Shown in pieces: positions 35,191 to 47,287 of a stretch of DNA of 64,000 nt. The position numbers were made by a program, and so were the translations under genes. The notes under the pieces were generated by a model. The model searched no databases. It saw only the letters and a program-made list of their open reading frames with translations, and had not been told where the DNA came from. The first letter of the stretch is position 1, and the number at the start of each line of letters is the position of its first letter. Source of the DNA: Aplidium turbinatum (taxonomy: Eukaryota > Chordata > Ascidiacea > Aplousobranchia > Polyclinidae); NCBI GenBank assembly GCA_918807975.1, contig OU964921.1, forward strand, positions 43,240,498-43,304,497, read 5' to 3'.

Positions 35191-35589
35191 CATAACAAAC
35201 CAACAGAGCGTGACGTTGGAGTCGTGAACGACGAGCCGCTGTTTGCAATACTGTGCCATAGGGTTAGTGGCGTAGTTTGCAGGCGAATAAATTGTTTAAC
35301 GTTTGCTTGAGCTGTTGTTTTGTGGTCTTTACGGGCGTGTATCAGTGTTTCAGTATAATTTTCCAGAAAATAAAACTCTTTTAAGTTGTAAACTTAGGCT
35401 ACAGAAGTGTAAACCTTCGACCAGTTCTTTACTGTATTGGAAGCGACCTTGCCAGGCAAAGATAGGAAGAATTTCTTGTATTATACAGCTTCAAAAGCTA
35501 AGCATGCAAATCAAAATGTTGATGCAAAACTTAATGACGATGCTACTTTCAAAATACCTCAAAATGATACAGGAGCACTGCATCTAGGC

Positions 35590-36440
35590 TACATGGACTA
35601 GCGGTGGAAGATGAATTTTTCTTGGTGTTGATGGAGCTTCGCCTGGGTTTGTTTTATACAGACTTAGGCACAAGGTTTGGTATTAGTTCTGCATTCGTAT
35701 TGTACACCGTATTTTTCATTCATGAATGCATCTCAATCTCATGTATTTAAGGTTGATTAGTTTGAACATATTCCGTCATCGTGATGCTATCATAGCAGCC
35801 ATGAAGTCAGATTTCAAAAAGGACTACTCAAGCACCATGATCACCATCGACTACATTGAAGCCTACGTCTCGAAACACCATCCTCACTTCACCGTCAGTC
35901 GCAAACGTACTCGAACTATAAAAGTACGAACACTGCAAAGGCATTAGATTAGTGGGAGTTGATCCAAGAAATAGGGGTATTATGTTTGTATCTCAGTTGT
36001 ACACTGGTAATGTGAGTGACAAAGAAATATGTCAGAGGAGTGGATTTTTTCATCTTTTGAAGCAGAAAATAGCTGCTAATGAACTGCACTTCAATGGTGC
36101 TGTTATGGCCGAAAAAGGGTTTCTTATAGAAAAAGATTTAGCCTACATGGTATTGGTCTACATTTGAATATCTCACCGTTCCTAGGTAGGCCTCAAATGA
36201 GTGAAGACGAAGTGTTAAATACACGAAGTACGGTAGGCCTATTGCACGCCATCGCATTCATGTAGAGAGCGGGTCATAAAAAAATTCGTCAATTTCACAT
36301 CTTCGACAGGAAAATACCAGTGACTATGCTTGGCATCACCAATAAAGTGTGGTTGGTTTGTTGCATATGTTATGCAGAATGAAAATAAAATGTTGCAAGA
36401 CAAGGTACCACTAACGTGATCCATAATTCCCGGTCAAAAT
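35590..36440 (+). pseudogene. ISL2EU/IS5-like (DDE_Tnp_4) transposase relic
   Basis: Pieces in order: EDEFFLVLMELRLGLFYTDL then RFGIS (35605-35690), FRHRDAIIAAMKSDF (35770-35815), GVDPRNRGIMFVSQLYTGNV then SDKEICQRSGF (35952-36050), VMAEKGFLIEKDL (36100-36140) and FLGRPQMSEDEV (36176-36210), then an RIHVE-like end near 36250. These are the landmarks of the HARBI1-like/ISL2EU DDE family (SDKEI...SGF, MADRGF, PFL, RIHVERA). Among the breaks, the 5-bp GCCTA at 36141-36145 (TA-GCC-TA) is excess: without it the frame runs ...EKDL-HGIGLHLNISPFLGR. Confidence 0.75.
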
Positions 36441-36797
36441 GCACACGCTCCACAATGGCCGTCCTAAATTGCCTTTCCTAGTCTGTTAGCCAACACTATG
36501 ATTAAAACGAACAAGAACTGAAATGTACCGATAACCTACATTAATTCATAAACACAAAAAAATTACTTTCACTCGCCAGCGACCTCACGCTTGCTTGCAA
36601 TAACAAGAAACGCCTTCATAAACCGTAGAAAACAAGCGATTCTTAACCCTTTTGACAAATTAAGAAAGAAATTTAATTGCGGTCATTTCAGTCCAAAAAT
36701 TTTCAAATTGATTAAAAACTCGCAGAGACAGAACAATTCGAAGAAATCTTGATTTAGGCCAGCTAGAAGCTATTCATTGAATTTGACAGCCATTTTG

Positions 36798-37332
36798 GGA
36801 CAACACTAAAAGGCGGAAATGCGGAAGGCGGAAATAAGCCGGGCATGAAATGGCGTATTGTCCGCAGAAGTAGCGATTTAATGCCGATGTAGAAAACGCG
36901 GAACTACGATCTTGGCGTCCATATTGTTTAACATAGCGATAACTTCATCATGAAAGAATGAAATGTTGCAACATGGAAAAAGGCGGAAATGCGATTTTTC
37001 ACAACAACTCACACCGAACCTACTTTTATGTTTAAATATCATTGAAAGATATTGTTTAGAAGCAATTGTGAAGTCATTAAATACTTTGACTGTTTTAATT
37101 CCACAGTTATTGGAGTAAATTTTGAAATTTAATGGAATTTATTGAAATAGGAAAAGGCGGAAATGCGATTTTTAGCCACAACTCAATACCGAGCATTTTC
37201 TTATGTTGAAATATCATTGAAAGATATTATTTAGAAGCAATTGTGAGATCATTAAATACTTTGACTATTTTAATTCTAAAGTTATTTCGGCTTATTTCCG
37301 CGCTTCCGCATTTCCGCCTTTTAGTGTTACCC
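36798..37332. mobile_element. MULE-like MITE, 535 bp, with internal duplication
   Basis: Ends GGACAACACTAAAAGGCGG...CCGCCTTTTAGTGTTACCC, flanked by a 9-bp target duplication GCCATTTTG (36789-36797, 37333-37341). Inside, an about 175-bp block (AAAGGCGGAAATGCGATTTT, TATCATTGAAAGATAT, TTAAATACTTTGACT) is present twice in tandem. No gene. Confidence 0.85.
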
Positions 37333-38325
37333 GCCATTTTGCAATTTGCATTTCTCAGTTGGATCGCTCATAGATAATTGAATTTTGAAGACAAAGTGAA
37401 GAAAAGTCACAAGATATCTTTTTGGACTTGTATGTATTCCACCTAACCGTAGTCAACCTTCATTTCCACCCCGAACAAGATAAAACCCTGTCCAGGCTTG
37501 GTACAGTAACCATTGACTCAGAAAAAGGTTCTTATGACTATTAACCGTATTAAGACTGGGCTCTGAAGGGATTCCCTGAGTTGGGGGGGGGGCATAAAAT
37601 GCCCACGGTTTTTGAACGTTTATTACGCCTTTGATATGCATGCTGTCAGTTAGATATTTTACCAAGTGAAAGAAAATTTATCTGACTTTCCAACAAATGT
37701 AAGCTTGTCTTCGAATCATGTGTATATCTATAGCTATAATAGATTTATTAGACAGGCATCAAATCGCCAAAGTTAGATGTAAATTATAATAAAGAAACAA
37801 GGCTTTATCTTGCTCGGCTTGAGATAATGAGGTCACGGTATTCCCACGGTAATAACACTTTGCGTTATGTCTCTCAAACTAACAACCGTAACTGCTCATC
37901 AACTGCCGAGAAACTCTCTCTCTCTCTTTAGGTATCATAGCTGATGCAGCCCTCGATGTACAATGATGTTCCAGTTTGATCGATCTCGTGCTTCTTGCCA
38001 AATTTTAGTAGGGTTTTTGATAAGTGGTTGAAAATTGTGCAAAAATGTGAATCTTTGTGCTCCTCTTGACCGTTTACCTAGAATTTTTCCACTTAAAGAT
38101 AAATCTATTTATTTCTAGTAACTATTTATTCTGTAATCATCCAGCCGGCAAAAGTGCGACATTATTATATCGACTCAACGTTTGGCCACAGTGCTTAGAC
38201 GTAAAAATTGTTTATTTGACTTCAGTTTGTTTGAAAAGATGCGAATATCGGAAACAATTGTTGCTTGAGATGTAGGCAGATTTGGCTACAAGCAGCAAAA
38301 AATATATTCTTACACAGCTAACCAT

Positions 38326-38397
38326 TCCACTCCTTTTGCGTTGATTCAACGTCTTTAGTCGTTGAATCGACGTAAAAATAACCGATTTGCCAGTGGA
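38326..38397. repeat. Short palindrome with GTTGATTCAACG core
   Basis: TCCACT outer arms and a GCGTTGATTCAACG / CGTTGAATCGACG core. Outer arms differ from the copies at 7815 and 32330. Confidence 0.6.
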
Positions 38398-38699
38398 GAA
38401 CAAGCACATGGAAACGATTTTATTTCTGTTTGTTTCAATCGCAGCAACGTTTTTACGTCGTTTGACGTTGGATCTGCGTGACAATGGTGTAACTTTATCA
38501 TTGCTGTTGTTTTCCGACAAAGAAAAATAAATTTAATTGAATTGAACTATCAAATGCAAATGAAATCAAAATACGTTGATTCTATTCAATACCGTATTAC
38601 AGCGAGCGAGTTATATCGATTGAACATCTGCGTTACATCAAAATCATTGAACAATAACCCCGGTTTGTTTTGTAGTTGCATGATACAAGCTAATAGAGT

Positions 38700-39290
38700 C
38701 GGTTTACAATGTTCTTCTCCCCGTACTGTTACCTTGCCGCGGTGGGGAGGCTTGAGTACCTCAAGAATCCTGTGGGCTATACCGAAGGGGGCTCGTAGCC
38801 CCTGGCAGGTTTAACCATGTCGGGCAGGTTAGAGGTGAGAGGCCAGACAAAAGACAGTACAACAGCCGGGCAGACGGAGCCCGTCAGCCTTGGACGGCAG
38901 TTCGTCTCGGGGAAGGCAAACCCTGATTCAAAAACCTCCGCTGTCTTGCGGCTATATCCAGTCCTGGGAAGGGCTACGGGAGACAACCCAGACAGAAAAT
39001 CCGGAGTGGAGTACGTGAGGCGGTCGACTGTCAAACTCTGACATCCTTCCGGCAACTCCTGCAGCCAAACCGTCGCCGAGTGTCACGCTTTGCGTTCCCT
39101 TGGACCACGCCGGAGAGGCAGAGAGGAGGGTCCTGTTGTGTTTTTGGGCAGCGCAAGACCTCCATACAGACGCCCAGGCCAGCACTCTGGAGAGGCCACT
39201 CCAGTCGCCCCCATCCCTGGGTGCGAAAAACAAACCGGAGGACAGCAGTCTACGGGTTATAAGTCAAACAATAATGCGTAGCGACCGCCC
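38700..39290 (+). other. GC-rich retroelement-like segment
   Basis: Abrupt GC-rich block starting GTTACCTTGCCGCGGTGG, with CTGTGGGCTATACCGAAGG and GGGGCTCGTAGCCCCTGGCA. From memory, sequences of this form head some non-LTR retrotransposons or their SINE partners in fish and invertebrates. Its frames (for instance 38817-39041) are short and unrecognised. It lies inside the TTAA element and is sharply unlike its AT-rich surroundings. Confidence 0.45.
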
Positions 39291-39477
39291 GCGTTGTGAA
39301 ATCTTTTATTTGGCATCACAACACTCGACTAAATTAATTTTGATGGTTGTTCTCTCGCGCCAGTGTAAACCAGCTTATCCTTATGCATGGCTTGTGTACC
39401 GTAACCTCCGTTAGCTATGCATTTCAGAGTGAAAAAAGAAACAAATCACGTTGTTACTCGATCTACACGCTGATACA

Positions 39478-39562
39478 CAGCTCGTACAATTTGTCATATT
39501 TATGTTGATTCAACGTCTAGCAACGTAGAACTAATGCCAAACTTATCGAGTTTTCAAGCTGG
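39478..39562. repeat. Short degenerate palindrome with GATTCAACGT core
   Basis: CAGCTCG...GTTGATTCAACGTC faces AACGTAGAACTAATG...CAAGCTGGG. Imperfect pairing. Confidence 0.5.
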
Positions 39563-39946
39563 GTATAAATTGCAACAGTTTGCCGATGTTTAGAACAATC
39601 CAATTAGCGAAATCAGGAATTGTTTATTTACCACGTTTCTGCAGAAACAGATGCAAAACAAAAACGTAGTGCGAAAATATAAAGTTACAGACTTTTCGCA
39701 TTCTATACCCACGAGTTACGTCATTTTACATCGGTTCAACCATGATGATAATAAATCAAAGCTGAAACAGCAGTGTGCTGTTCTAACGCTTATCTTTTGA
39801 AACATAACAATAAGCGACGTCCACTTGTGCAGTCATTGGAGGCAGCCAAGTTTACGATAAATCAAACTCGTCTAACGTTGATTCGATATAAGAATCCTAT
39901 AGTATAAGCGATCGTGTGCAAGCATTCTCTCATCGCAAACTTGTCG

Positions 39947-39990
39947 ATTATTAAATCGATTCAACAGCTGATGATATTGAATCGATGAAA
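39947..39990. repeat. Short palindrome with ATCGATTCAACA core
   Basis: TTAAATCGATTCAACA faces TATTGAATCGATGAAAA over an 8-bp loop. Confidence 0.5.
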
Positions 39991-41292
39991 ACATGGCACT
40001 TGCTGCCATCAGGCTTGTACGAGGTTAGAGATATATCATTCATAGCATTATATACCATTCCCCGATTAGTAAAGTGATGCACTTGACTTGTATTAGACAA
40101 CTTATCTAGTTCGAAATTCCTTCATATACATTTGCGAATTCATTTTCAAAATACATTTCATCAACATATTGTTATTTTTTTCTGTCGATATCTGCTTCAT
40201 TTCGCCAATTTCACATTAGAGGGACATCTAAAGACTGAAAACTGATAGACAAAGCAACCAAACTTTGAAGTAGGTTATTCCAAGAAGAATATATCCGTTG
40301 CGTAAAATAAATGGTTTTGTTTCAGTCACAGACAGAAGTAATTGTATGCAATTTACACCAGACGCAAATCATCATGCAGTGTCTTCTTCACAACTAATCA
40401 AATTACACGCGCGATAAACTCATTAGGCGACTCGGCTTGGCGGCTTGGCGCCTTTGAATAAACGATCGATGATCTGTCACTCTTTTTATAAAAGAAACCA
40501 ACCAAGCGCAATCTGCTCTCACTCCAGGAGCAAATCAATGAAATATTTCAAGGTACAAGCTAAAAACAGTAGAATATCTCCCAAACTGAATCAGGTATAG
40601 CCACGAAACTTTAAATACGTTTAGCCAAGTAATATTTAGGAAAAGTCAAGAAATTTCAGCTTATTAGCACGTATGCCCATTAAAACACATTCGTTTGAAA
40701 TTGGGGTGGGCACATTATGCCCAACCCCAGTCTTAATACGGTTAAATCAAATTTCTAAAGAAGGATTGAATTTGGACTGTTCATAGTACTGTATGTTACA
40801 ACTCCGCTTTTGATTTAATTTTCTTTTGTTGGCCAATTGTTTGTAGTTCTGCACTAACTTTTTGTTGTAAATTTCTACTTAAAAAAATTAACTTAATGCG
40901 TACGGTGCAAGGCTAATCTTCAACTTTCTTGTAAAACATTTTTATTATGACGTAATAATAGTGCTTTTATTTCCAGGTTTTGCTCACACCACTTCGACTT
41001 GATTTGTTATATGTTTTATTTAGTCTTAATTAATTACAAGTTCTTCCGTTGAATTGTTTCTCTTGTCATCCATAAGTAATTTCTCAGTTCTGTTATTTTG
41101 ACTATCTAAGATATAAATGCACGTGTTGGTGGTTTATTTACTTATTTGTTTAGTAGTAAAATCCTTGCTAAATTAAATATTTCATAACGCAATAATAGTG
41201 TTTATTTTTCAAAGTTTTTCGTCTATCAACTGAAAGTCACTCCGTAGCCTAACCAGTCATATTGTAATTATTCATTGCACATGTAGGCCTAT

Positions 41293-44200
41293 ATGTCAGT
41301 CATTTTTATTGTGTTTGCTGTAATGTCCACTACTAACATCAATTTCGATTCCAAAAACTACCTCTCTACATCAGATACTAAAAAATTCTTTCAAGAAAGT
41401 AAAAAAACAAAGCTCTCCTTGTTTAAGAAACTTCAATACCTCCTCCTGCGGGTATTGAAGTTTCTTATTGTTCCACTTCAATACCCGCAGTCTAAGCAAA
41501 AACAAAGACAAACTCGAAGAATTTTTGGCCGAAATTAATCACCAACCAGATATTATTGCAATTTCTGAAACTAAAATAAAACCCAATTGTGTTGATAACT
41601 TTAACCTCATTGAATACAAATTTTTACACAAAAACTCTCCTACAAATGCTGGTGGCGTTGCACTTTACATTAAAAATAATATTGCATATTCTATACGTAA
41701 TGATATTAGCTTAAATGTACCAAATTGTGAAGACCTCTGGATCGAGATAAAAAGTAATTCTCAAGACAGCGCAGTCGTGGGTGTCATCTACAGGCATCCT
41801 GGACCAAACATTGATAGTTTTCAAAACAGGATAATATCAACTATTGCGGAAATTGAGAAAACGAAATCACAATATATCATTTGCGGAGACATCAACATCA
41901 ACCTTATGCATGAAAATAAAACCCCTAAAGTAAAAGAATATTTGGACTCACTTGTGGCCATAGGTTGTAATTCCTTGATAAGCCATCCAACTAGATTTTC
42001 TAAAATTAGTGAACCATCTTTATTGGACCATATTTACACAAACATTGAAAAACAACACAAAACCAGCGGTATCTGTTTATATGATGTTTCTGATCATTTA
42101 CCAGTGTTCTTGAGCGTAACTAATTTGAATTTCCTTAAAACCAAACTTCCGAAATTGACACGATGTATGCGGCATTTTGACAATGAAAACTTTTTATCTG
42201 AAATGCATGTTGCTATGAACTCCCTTGATTTCACAAAAAACAACGTCAACACACAATTCTGTGAATTCATAGATGCGTTCCAAAAAACATTCAATAAACA
42301 CGCACCTGTAAGGAAATTATCCCGCAAAGAAGTCAAATTGCAAAACAAACCCTGGATCACAAAAGGAATTCTTAAATCCATAAAGACAAAAAATAGACTA
42401 TATCGAGCGTGCTACAAGCACAAAGATGACATGAAAGTAAAGAAATATAAAGCTTACAATAACCGCTTGGTGCATATAAAAAGAATAGCTAAAAGACAAC
42501 ACTACACTTATTTATTTGAAGCAAACAAAGCTGATGCATCGAAAACATGGAAAGTAATTAACGAATTGATCACTAGCAAATCCAAGTCAACGTCATCGCT
42601 TCCCACCAATATGGAAATAAATAACATTTTACACAAAACTGAATCAACCCACTTTGCAAACCTATTGAATGAGCACTTCACCAATATTGGTACTAATATG
42701 GCAAGTAAAATTAAACCAACTGGCGTATCCTCTTCAGATTTTTTAACAACAACATGCCAATCCAGTTTTTTACTTGAAGACATCAATCCCAGTGAGGTTT
42801 CAAACATCATAATGACATTGAAAACAAAAACTTCTCCTGGAATACACGATATCCCGACAAAATTCATCAAACTTGCAAACTGTATTATTTCACCCATTCT
42901 TGCTCGATTATACAACAACTGCTTTGCTCAAGAGACCTATCCAGATCCACTGAAGCTGTCTAAAATCATCCCAATACCAAAGGTATCCAATCCCACCGCT
43001 TTAACCGATCTCAGGCCAATATCTCTTTTGCCCACTTTCTCTAAAATTCTTGAAAAGCTTTTGTACGAACGAATGATTAAATTTCTGGATAAAAATAATA
43101 TATTAACTCCCAGTCAACATGGTTTTAGGACAAACGATTCGACAGAACTCAGTATAACTCACATATATGATCATTTACTCAAAAACTTAAATAACAATAA
43201 CTATACGTGCTCCATTTTTCTTGACCTGAGTAAAGCATTTGACACTGTTGATCATGGAATTTTATTGAACAAATTATATTGTTATGGTTTACGTGGAAAA
43301 ATATGGAACTTGATGAAGTCTTATTTAACCAACAGACAACAATACACCAAACTTAACTCATTATCATCAAACTTTTCGACGGTCAAATGCGGCATCCCCC
43401 AAGGGTCAGTCCTTGGTCCTTTGTTATTTTTATTATATGTGAACAATCTACTTACTGCGTCCTCTTTCATGACCACTCTTTTTGCGGATGACACCAGCCT
43501 AAACATGACACACCATAATTTGACTTGCCTAGAACAACAAGCCAATGAAGAAATAAAAAAGATTGATGTATGGATGAGAACCAATAAATTATCGATTAAT
43601 TACACTAAAACTAATTTTATGATCATTTGTAGAAATCTTCCTGTTGCAAAATCGTTCTCTCTCACCTAAAACGGCCAAAGCATTAACAAAACTGATCAAG
43701 TAAAATATCTTGGAGTAACGATGGACCACAGATTGAACTGGAACGCCCATATCTCTGACCTTTGCACAAAATTGAGTAAAGTATGTGGCATTGCTTACAA
43801 AATCAGATACTAGGCTATGTCCCATTATCCACATTACGATTAATTTACTTTTCATTATTTAAATCAAATCTTCAATATTCGATAATTAATTGGGGTAGGG
43901 CCAACAAAACGTTAGTACACAAGGTGGAAGTGATTCAGAACAAATTTATTAGAGCGTGTTTGTTTGGTGACAGGAAAACTTCGACGACCTACATGTACAG
44001 CAAATTTCAGGTATTAAAAGTGAGTGACCTTGCAAAGCTGGCATATGCACAGTTAATTCATGTTCAAGTACGAAAATAATTTTTTGCCAGCATGTTTCTC
44101 TGGCTACTTTGTTAAATTAGACGACATACATCAACATGATACAAGACATAAGGCTAAAACCAGATTTTTTCTTCCCAGGTTTGAAACAAACTTTGGCAAA

Positions 44201-44905
44201 AAAACACTCCATTTCTTGTGTGTGCAAGTGTAGAGTGAAATTTCACACGATATAAAAGATTTACCGTTCCATTGCTTTAAAAAAAATCTCAAAAACCAAC
44301 TATTACATGAATATACATGCGTACCTTAAGTGCTCAATACAAAGGATAACTTACCTTTACAGTAGGCCTATATCATCATATCGTACTTATTAATATTTGT
44401 TCTCTACAGTTATTAGTATCAAATTGCCCTGTCTTTGTATGCTTCACATAAAAATTGTTGCAATTCGGTGGTGGTATCCACGTTTTTCCTCGTTATTTCA
44501 GGAAAACTTTCGCAAGTGCTGTAGCCTATTATAGCACACAATCACTAATTATTGGTGGTTGGTCAATTCTTGGTCGTTGGTTTGAATCTTCATCCTCGGC
44601 TTACTCAGTCTGAGAATGCAGATTCAAACCAACAGTAGTTGTTTTTCAATCTCAGTGGCGAACCCTTTTTATTCAATGAAGTAGTGTGCCTGCCTCTGCA
44701 CACTAGTGTGTATGAATGTGTAGTTAGATTTACTGTGATGGGGTGGTGGCTGACTAGATGACTGCTTATGGTCTTTCGCTACCATCCTGATTGCGCCATA
44801 ATCTAACCAACAGTTGTACAATGCATTGTTTTGACAATTACATTTTACTCTGATTATTTGTTAATATATGGCGCTGTTAAAACAAAATAAATTGACTTGA
44901 CTTGG
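41293..44905 (+). mobile_element. CR1/L2-group LINE, nearly complete
   Basis: Non-LTR retrotransposon. A 733-codon frame (41468-43669) holds an apurinic-type endonuclease (HFNTRSLSKN, IAISETKI, VIYRHPGP, ICGDININ, LLDHIYTN, SDHLPV) and a reverse transcriptase (LRPISLLPTFSKILEK, FLDLSKAFDTVDH, GIPQGSVLGPLLFLLY, FADDTSLN). A likely start region MSTTNINFDSKNYLS (41323) is joined after a short disturbed stretch at 41425-41490. After the stop at 43667-43669 the thumb/C-terminal part continues in other frames to about 44328 (YLGVTMDHRLNWNAHI, LVHKVEVIQNKFIRA, KDLPFHCFKKNLKNQL). The 3' end is AATAAATTGACTTGACTTGG. A few breaks only, so fairly young. Confidence 0.9.
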
Positions 44906-44939
44906 ACTCCGCGTAACTCAAACGTCACGCTCTGGTGAT

Positions 44940-45109
44940 TTTGAATGTGCAAAAGGTCTATTTAGTGCGTAGATCCGTTATTTATTTCAATGTAGATGTA
45001 AAATCAGTTATTTTTAGTTACTTGAAAAGGGCTAACATGTGTATGGCCGAAAGCGTTCGTAGTTTATGTTCAGTTTAATATATTATGTTAAATGCCGTGT
45101 GGTTGCTTG
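44940..45109 (+). mobile_element. Penelope-like terminal repeat fragment
   Basis: GAAAAGGGCTAACATGTG and GGCCGAAAGCGTTCGTAG, then GTTAAATGCCGTGTGGTTG, match in complement the fragment at 31065-31310. A fossil, no coding part. Confidence 0.65.
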
Positions 45110-45381
45110 CAGGCGCGAATCTAAGAGTTTTTTTCAGGGGGGGCCAGAAAATTTGAAAATCAATTAAAAAGAAAGAAAAAGCTAAACAGATATGAACAAT
45201 GATACTACGACATATACGATATGCTAGAAAATAGACATTAAAACAACCATTTTCATCAATTGTGATGCCGAGGTACTAATATCAGCTGTTTAGAAGCATA
45301 TCAAACCATTTGATGCGGAAACATACAATTTTTCACAAAATTTCGGGGGGGGCCCGGGCCCCCCCCATAAATCCGCGCCTG
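45110..45381. mobile_element. hAT MITE, 272 bp
   Basis: Ends CAGGCGCGAATCTAAG...ATAAATCCGCGCCTG, with 8-bp target duplication GTTGCTTG (45102-45109, 45382-45389). GGGGGGCC runs near both ends. A related fragment lies at 20870-20998. Confidence 0.9.
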
Positions 45382-46295
45382 GTTGCTTGGTTTCATCTGT
45401 TTATACCAGGAATAACCTATCAAGGCTTTGTCAGTCCTTGGTCAGTCTGAGAATAAAGATTCAAAAACCAAACCACTATTTCTTCTTTGTTTTAAATTTT
45501 CACCCTGTCATGATTTAATTTGTAATGGTCAATTTCGACGTATTACCTCAAATCGACGTTATGTAACTAAGCTGATCCAAGCATCCAGATGGTGCCAGTC
45601 ATTCAATGTAATTGTAGCAACCTAGCAGTTTGCACAGTGCTCTTGCAATGACTAGTCAGATAGAAGTGGGCACAGTGGAAGGCAAGGGAATGGAGGATGA
45701 CGGTCGTCCAACTACTTGGCATGCGACAACTCAGTAAGTACATTTCAGCTACTGCCAATTCAGCAAATGAGATTTGCTTGCTTTGCTGACTTGTGACATG
45801 CCAAGCTTTGGCTTGCTCAGTTTTATTATTTGCCAACTTCAGCCACTTGCTCAAATATGCTCAGTTCACAACTAGCAGAGATAGGCAAGATCACCAGTTT
45901 CGGTGATCTTGAAGATCACCAAGAATATCTGATTTTGAAGATCAAGATCACTTTTTGGGTACCGTACTTGAAAAATTGAATTTTTTATCAATGATGCTGC
46001 AAAAAGATAAAGAAATTTTTCTGTAAGCAACCTACGTAGTTAATGGTGGCTGGTATTGCTAAGTGTTGCTTTTAACTACTTGACCACTTGCCTAAGAATT
46101 GTAGCCTATTAAGTTAGTGACTGGTGCTATTAGGCCTATTAATCGTTGTCATAGTTTGCATAGAATCGCAACGTCACACCCGAAAATGAGGGTAATCAAT
46201 GTACTGAATAAGTCACAAAATTTGCGATTAGTTTTATGCTTTTCATTTAAAAAAATAACACCTACCGAGTTTTTGTCGGATTCGTGTTTTTGTTG

Positions 46296-46565
46296 GCGGT
46301 GGGATGGTGCAGCAAACAAGGCGTTCTCTATCCAATTGTGCAATCCGGGTTTGACTCATGGCGTTGAAAAACACCACTCACCTCTACCCCGGGTGTAATA
46401 AATTGGGTGGGCATAGTTGCTGAAGTAAAGGTGGCCGAGAGAAAGGAACTGGCCACCCTATTCTCATTAGTGCCGACTGCTTACAGCAATGAAAACCTTA
46501 TCTTCTCATCCTCCAATGTTTGGGTCAAGTATAGGACTCACCACCTTTTGTCTGGTTCATATGGG
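46296..46565 (+). mobile_element. tRNA-derived SINE, family C
   Basis: Second copy of the family at 5906-6155: GGCGGTGGGATGGTGCAGC head, GGGTTTGACTC at the B-box position, AACACCACTCACCTCTACCC body and AATAAATTGGGTGGGCATAG. Confidence 0.8.
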
Positions 46566-46571
46566 AAGCTT

Positions 46572-46855
46572 TTGGTTGGTTGGTTTTGAATCTTTATCCT
46601 CGGACTGACAAAGCCTTGATAGGTTATTCTGGAGTTTTGATTAGTAGTTTTGCATGCTTGTAGAGGCTTTTGACGCAGGGCCGGTTACCGAGATTGACAG
46701 AGTGAAGTTTCCGATTGTTGTTGCCGGGGATTTAATCCATCCATTAGGTGCCGCTGAATGGAGAGCAGTCCTTAGTATGCGTTACTCAAGCGCATACCCC
46801 TGAGAGTCGAACCAGCGCCGTTTGATTTTGAAGCTTCTTTGTGCACAAAGTCATG
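46572..46855 (-). mobile_element. tRNA-derived SINE, family B
   Basis: Minus-strand copy: starts with the complement of the tail (GGTTTTGAATCTTTATCCTC), then CCGGTTACCGAGATTGACAG, GGAGAGCAGTCCTTAG and GAGAGTCGAACCAGCGCCG. The head end is worn. Confidence 0.85.
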
Positions 46856-46899
46856 CTTTTTGTTTGTGTTACTAAGTATTTTCAACTTTCACTGGATTA

Positions 46900-47169
46900 G
46901 GGAACGTTCAAATATTACGTAACGCCTTCGAGGGGGAGGGGGGGAATTTATGCAAAGCGTTACGTTAGCGTCACATCGGGGGGGTTCAAGCAAAACGTTA
47001 CGTAACGCTTTCGAGTACGGAATGGTAGTTTTTTGTGCTGAATTCGTAGTGAAAAAGCATTACATGGGGGAGGGGGAGATTGAAAAAAGCGTTACGTTGG
47101 CGTTACATGGGGGAGGGGGGGGGGTCAAAAATTCGGAAAAAAAGCGTTACGTAATATTTGAACATTCCC
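46900..47169. mobile_element. Harbinger-type MITE copy 1
   Basis: Ends GGGAACGTTCAAATATTACG...ATATTTGAACATTCCC, flanked by TTA on both sides (46897-46899, 47170-47172), the 3-bp duplication of PIF/Harbinger. Inside, GCGTTACGT or its complement recurs with G-runs (GGGGGAGGGGG), giving four quarter-units in mirror order. Confidence 0.9.
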
Positions 47170-47287
47170 TTATATCAATATTTGTTGCACCATTTACCCA
47201 TCTGGAAACTTTGATACTGTTGTCTGCTATCAAAAACGTTCAGAGGTCGGCTGTGAGATGCACCAAACAAAAATACAAATGCTATTG

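Larger units (their letters stand above)
37545..40741. mobile_element. TTAA-flanked DNA element (piggyBac or Kolobok type), 3.2 kb
   Basis: Ends CCGTATTAAGACTGGG...CCCAGTCTTAATACGG, with TTAA directly outside on both sides (37541-37544, 40742-40745). Near both ends is a GGGCA...TGCCCA palindrome (37591, 40708). No transposase seen. It contains a GC-rich retroelement-like stretch (38700-39290) and several short palindromes, and carries two TTGATTCAACG-rich zones. Confidence 0.8.

Noticed and set aside
35303-35587. 94-codon frame upstream of the ISL2EU-like relic
   Set aside because: Lysine/leucine-rich chance frame without similarity to the transposase N-terminus.
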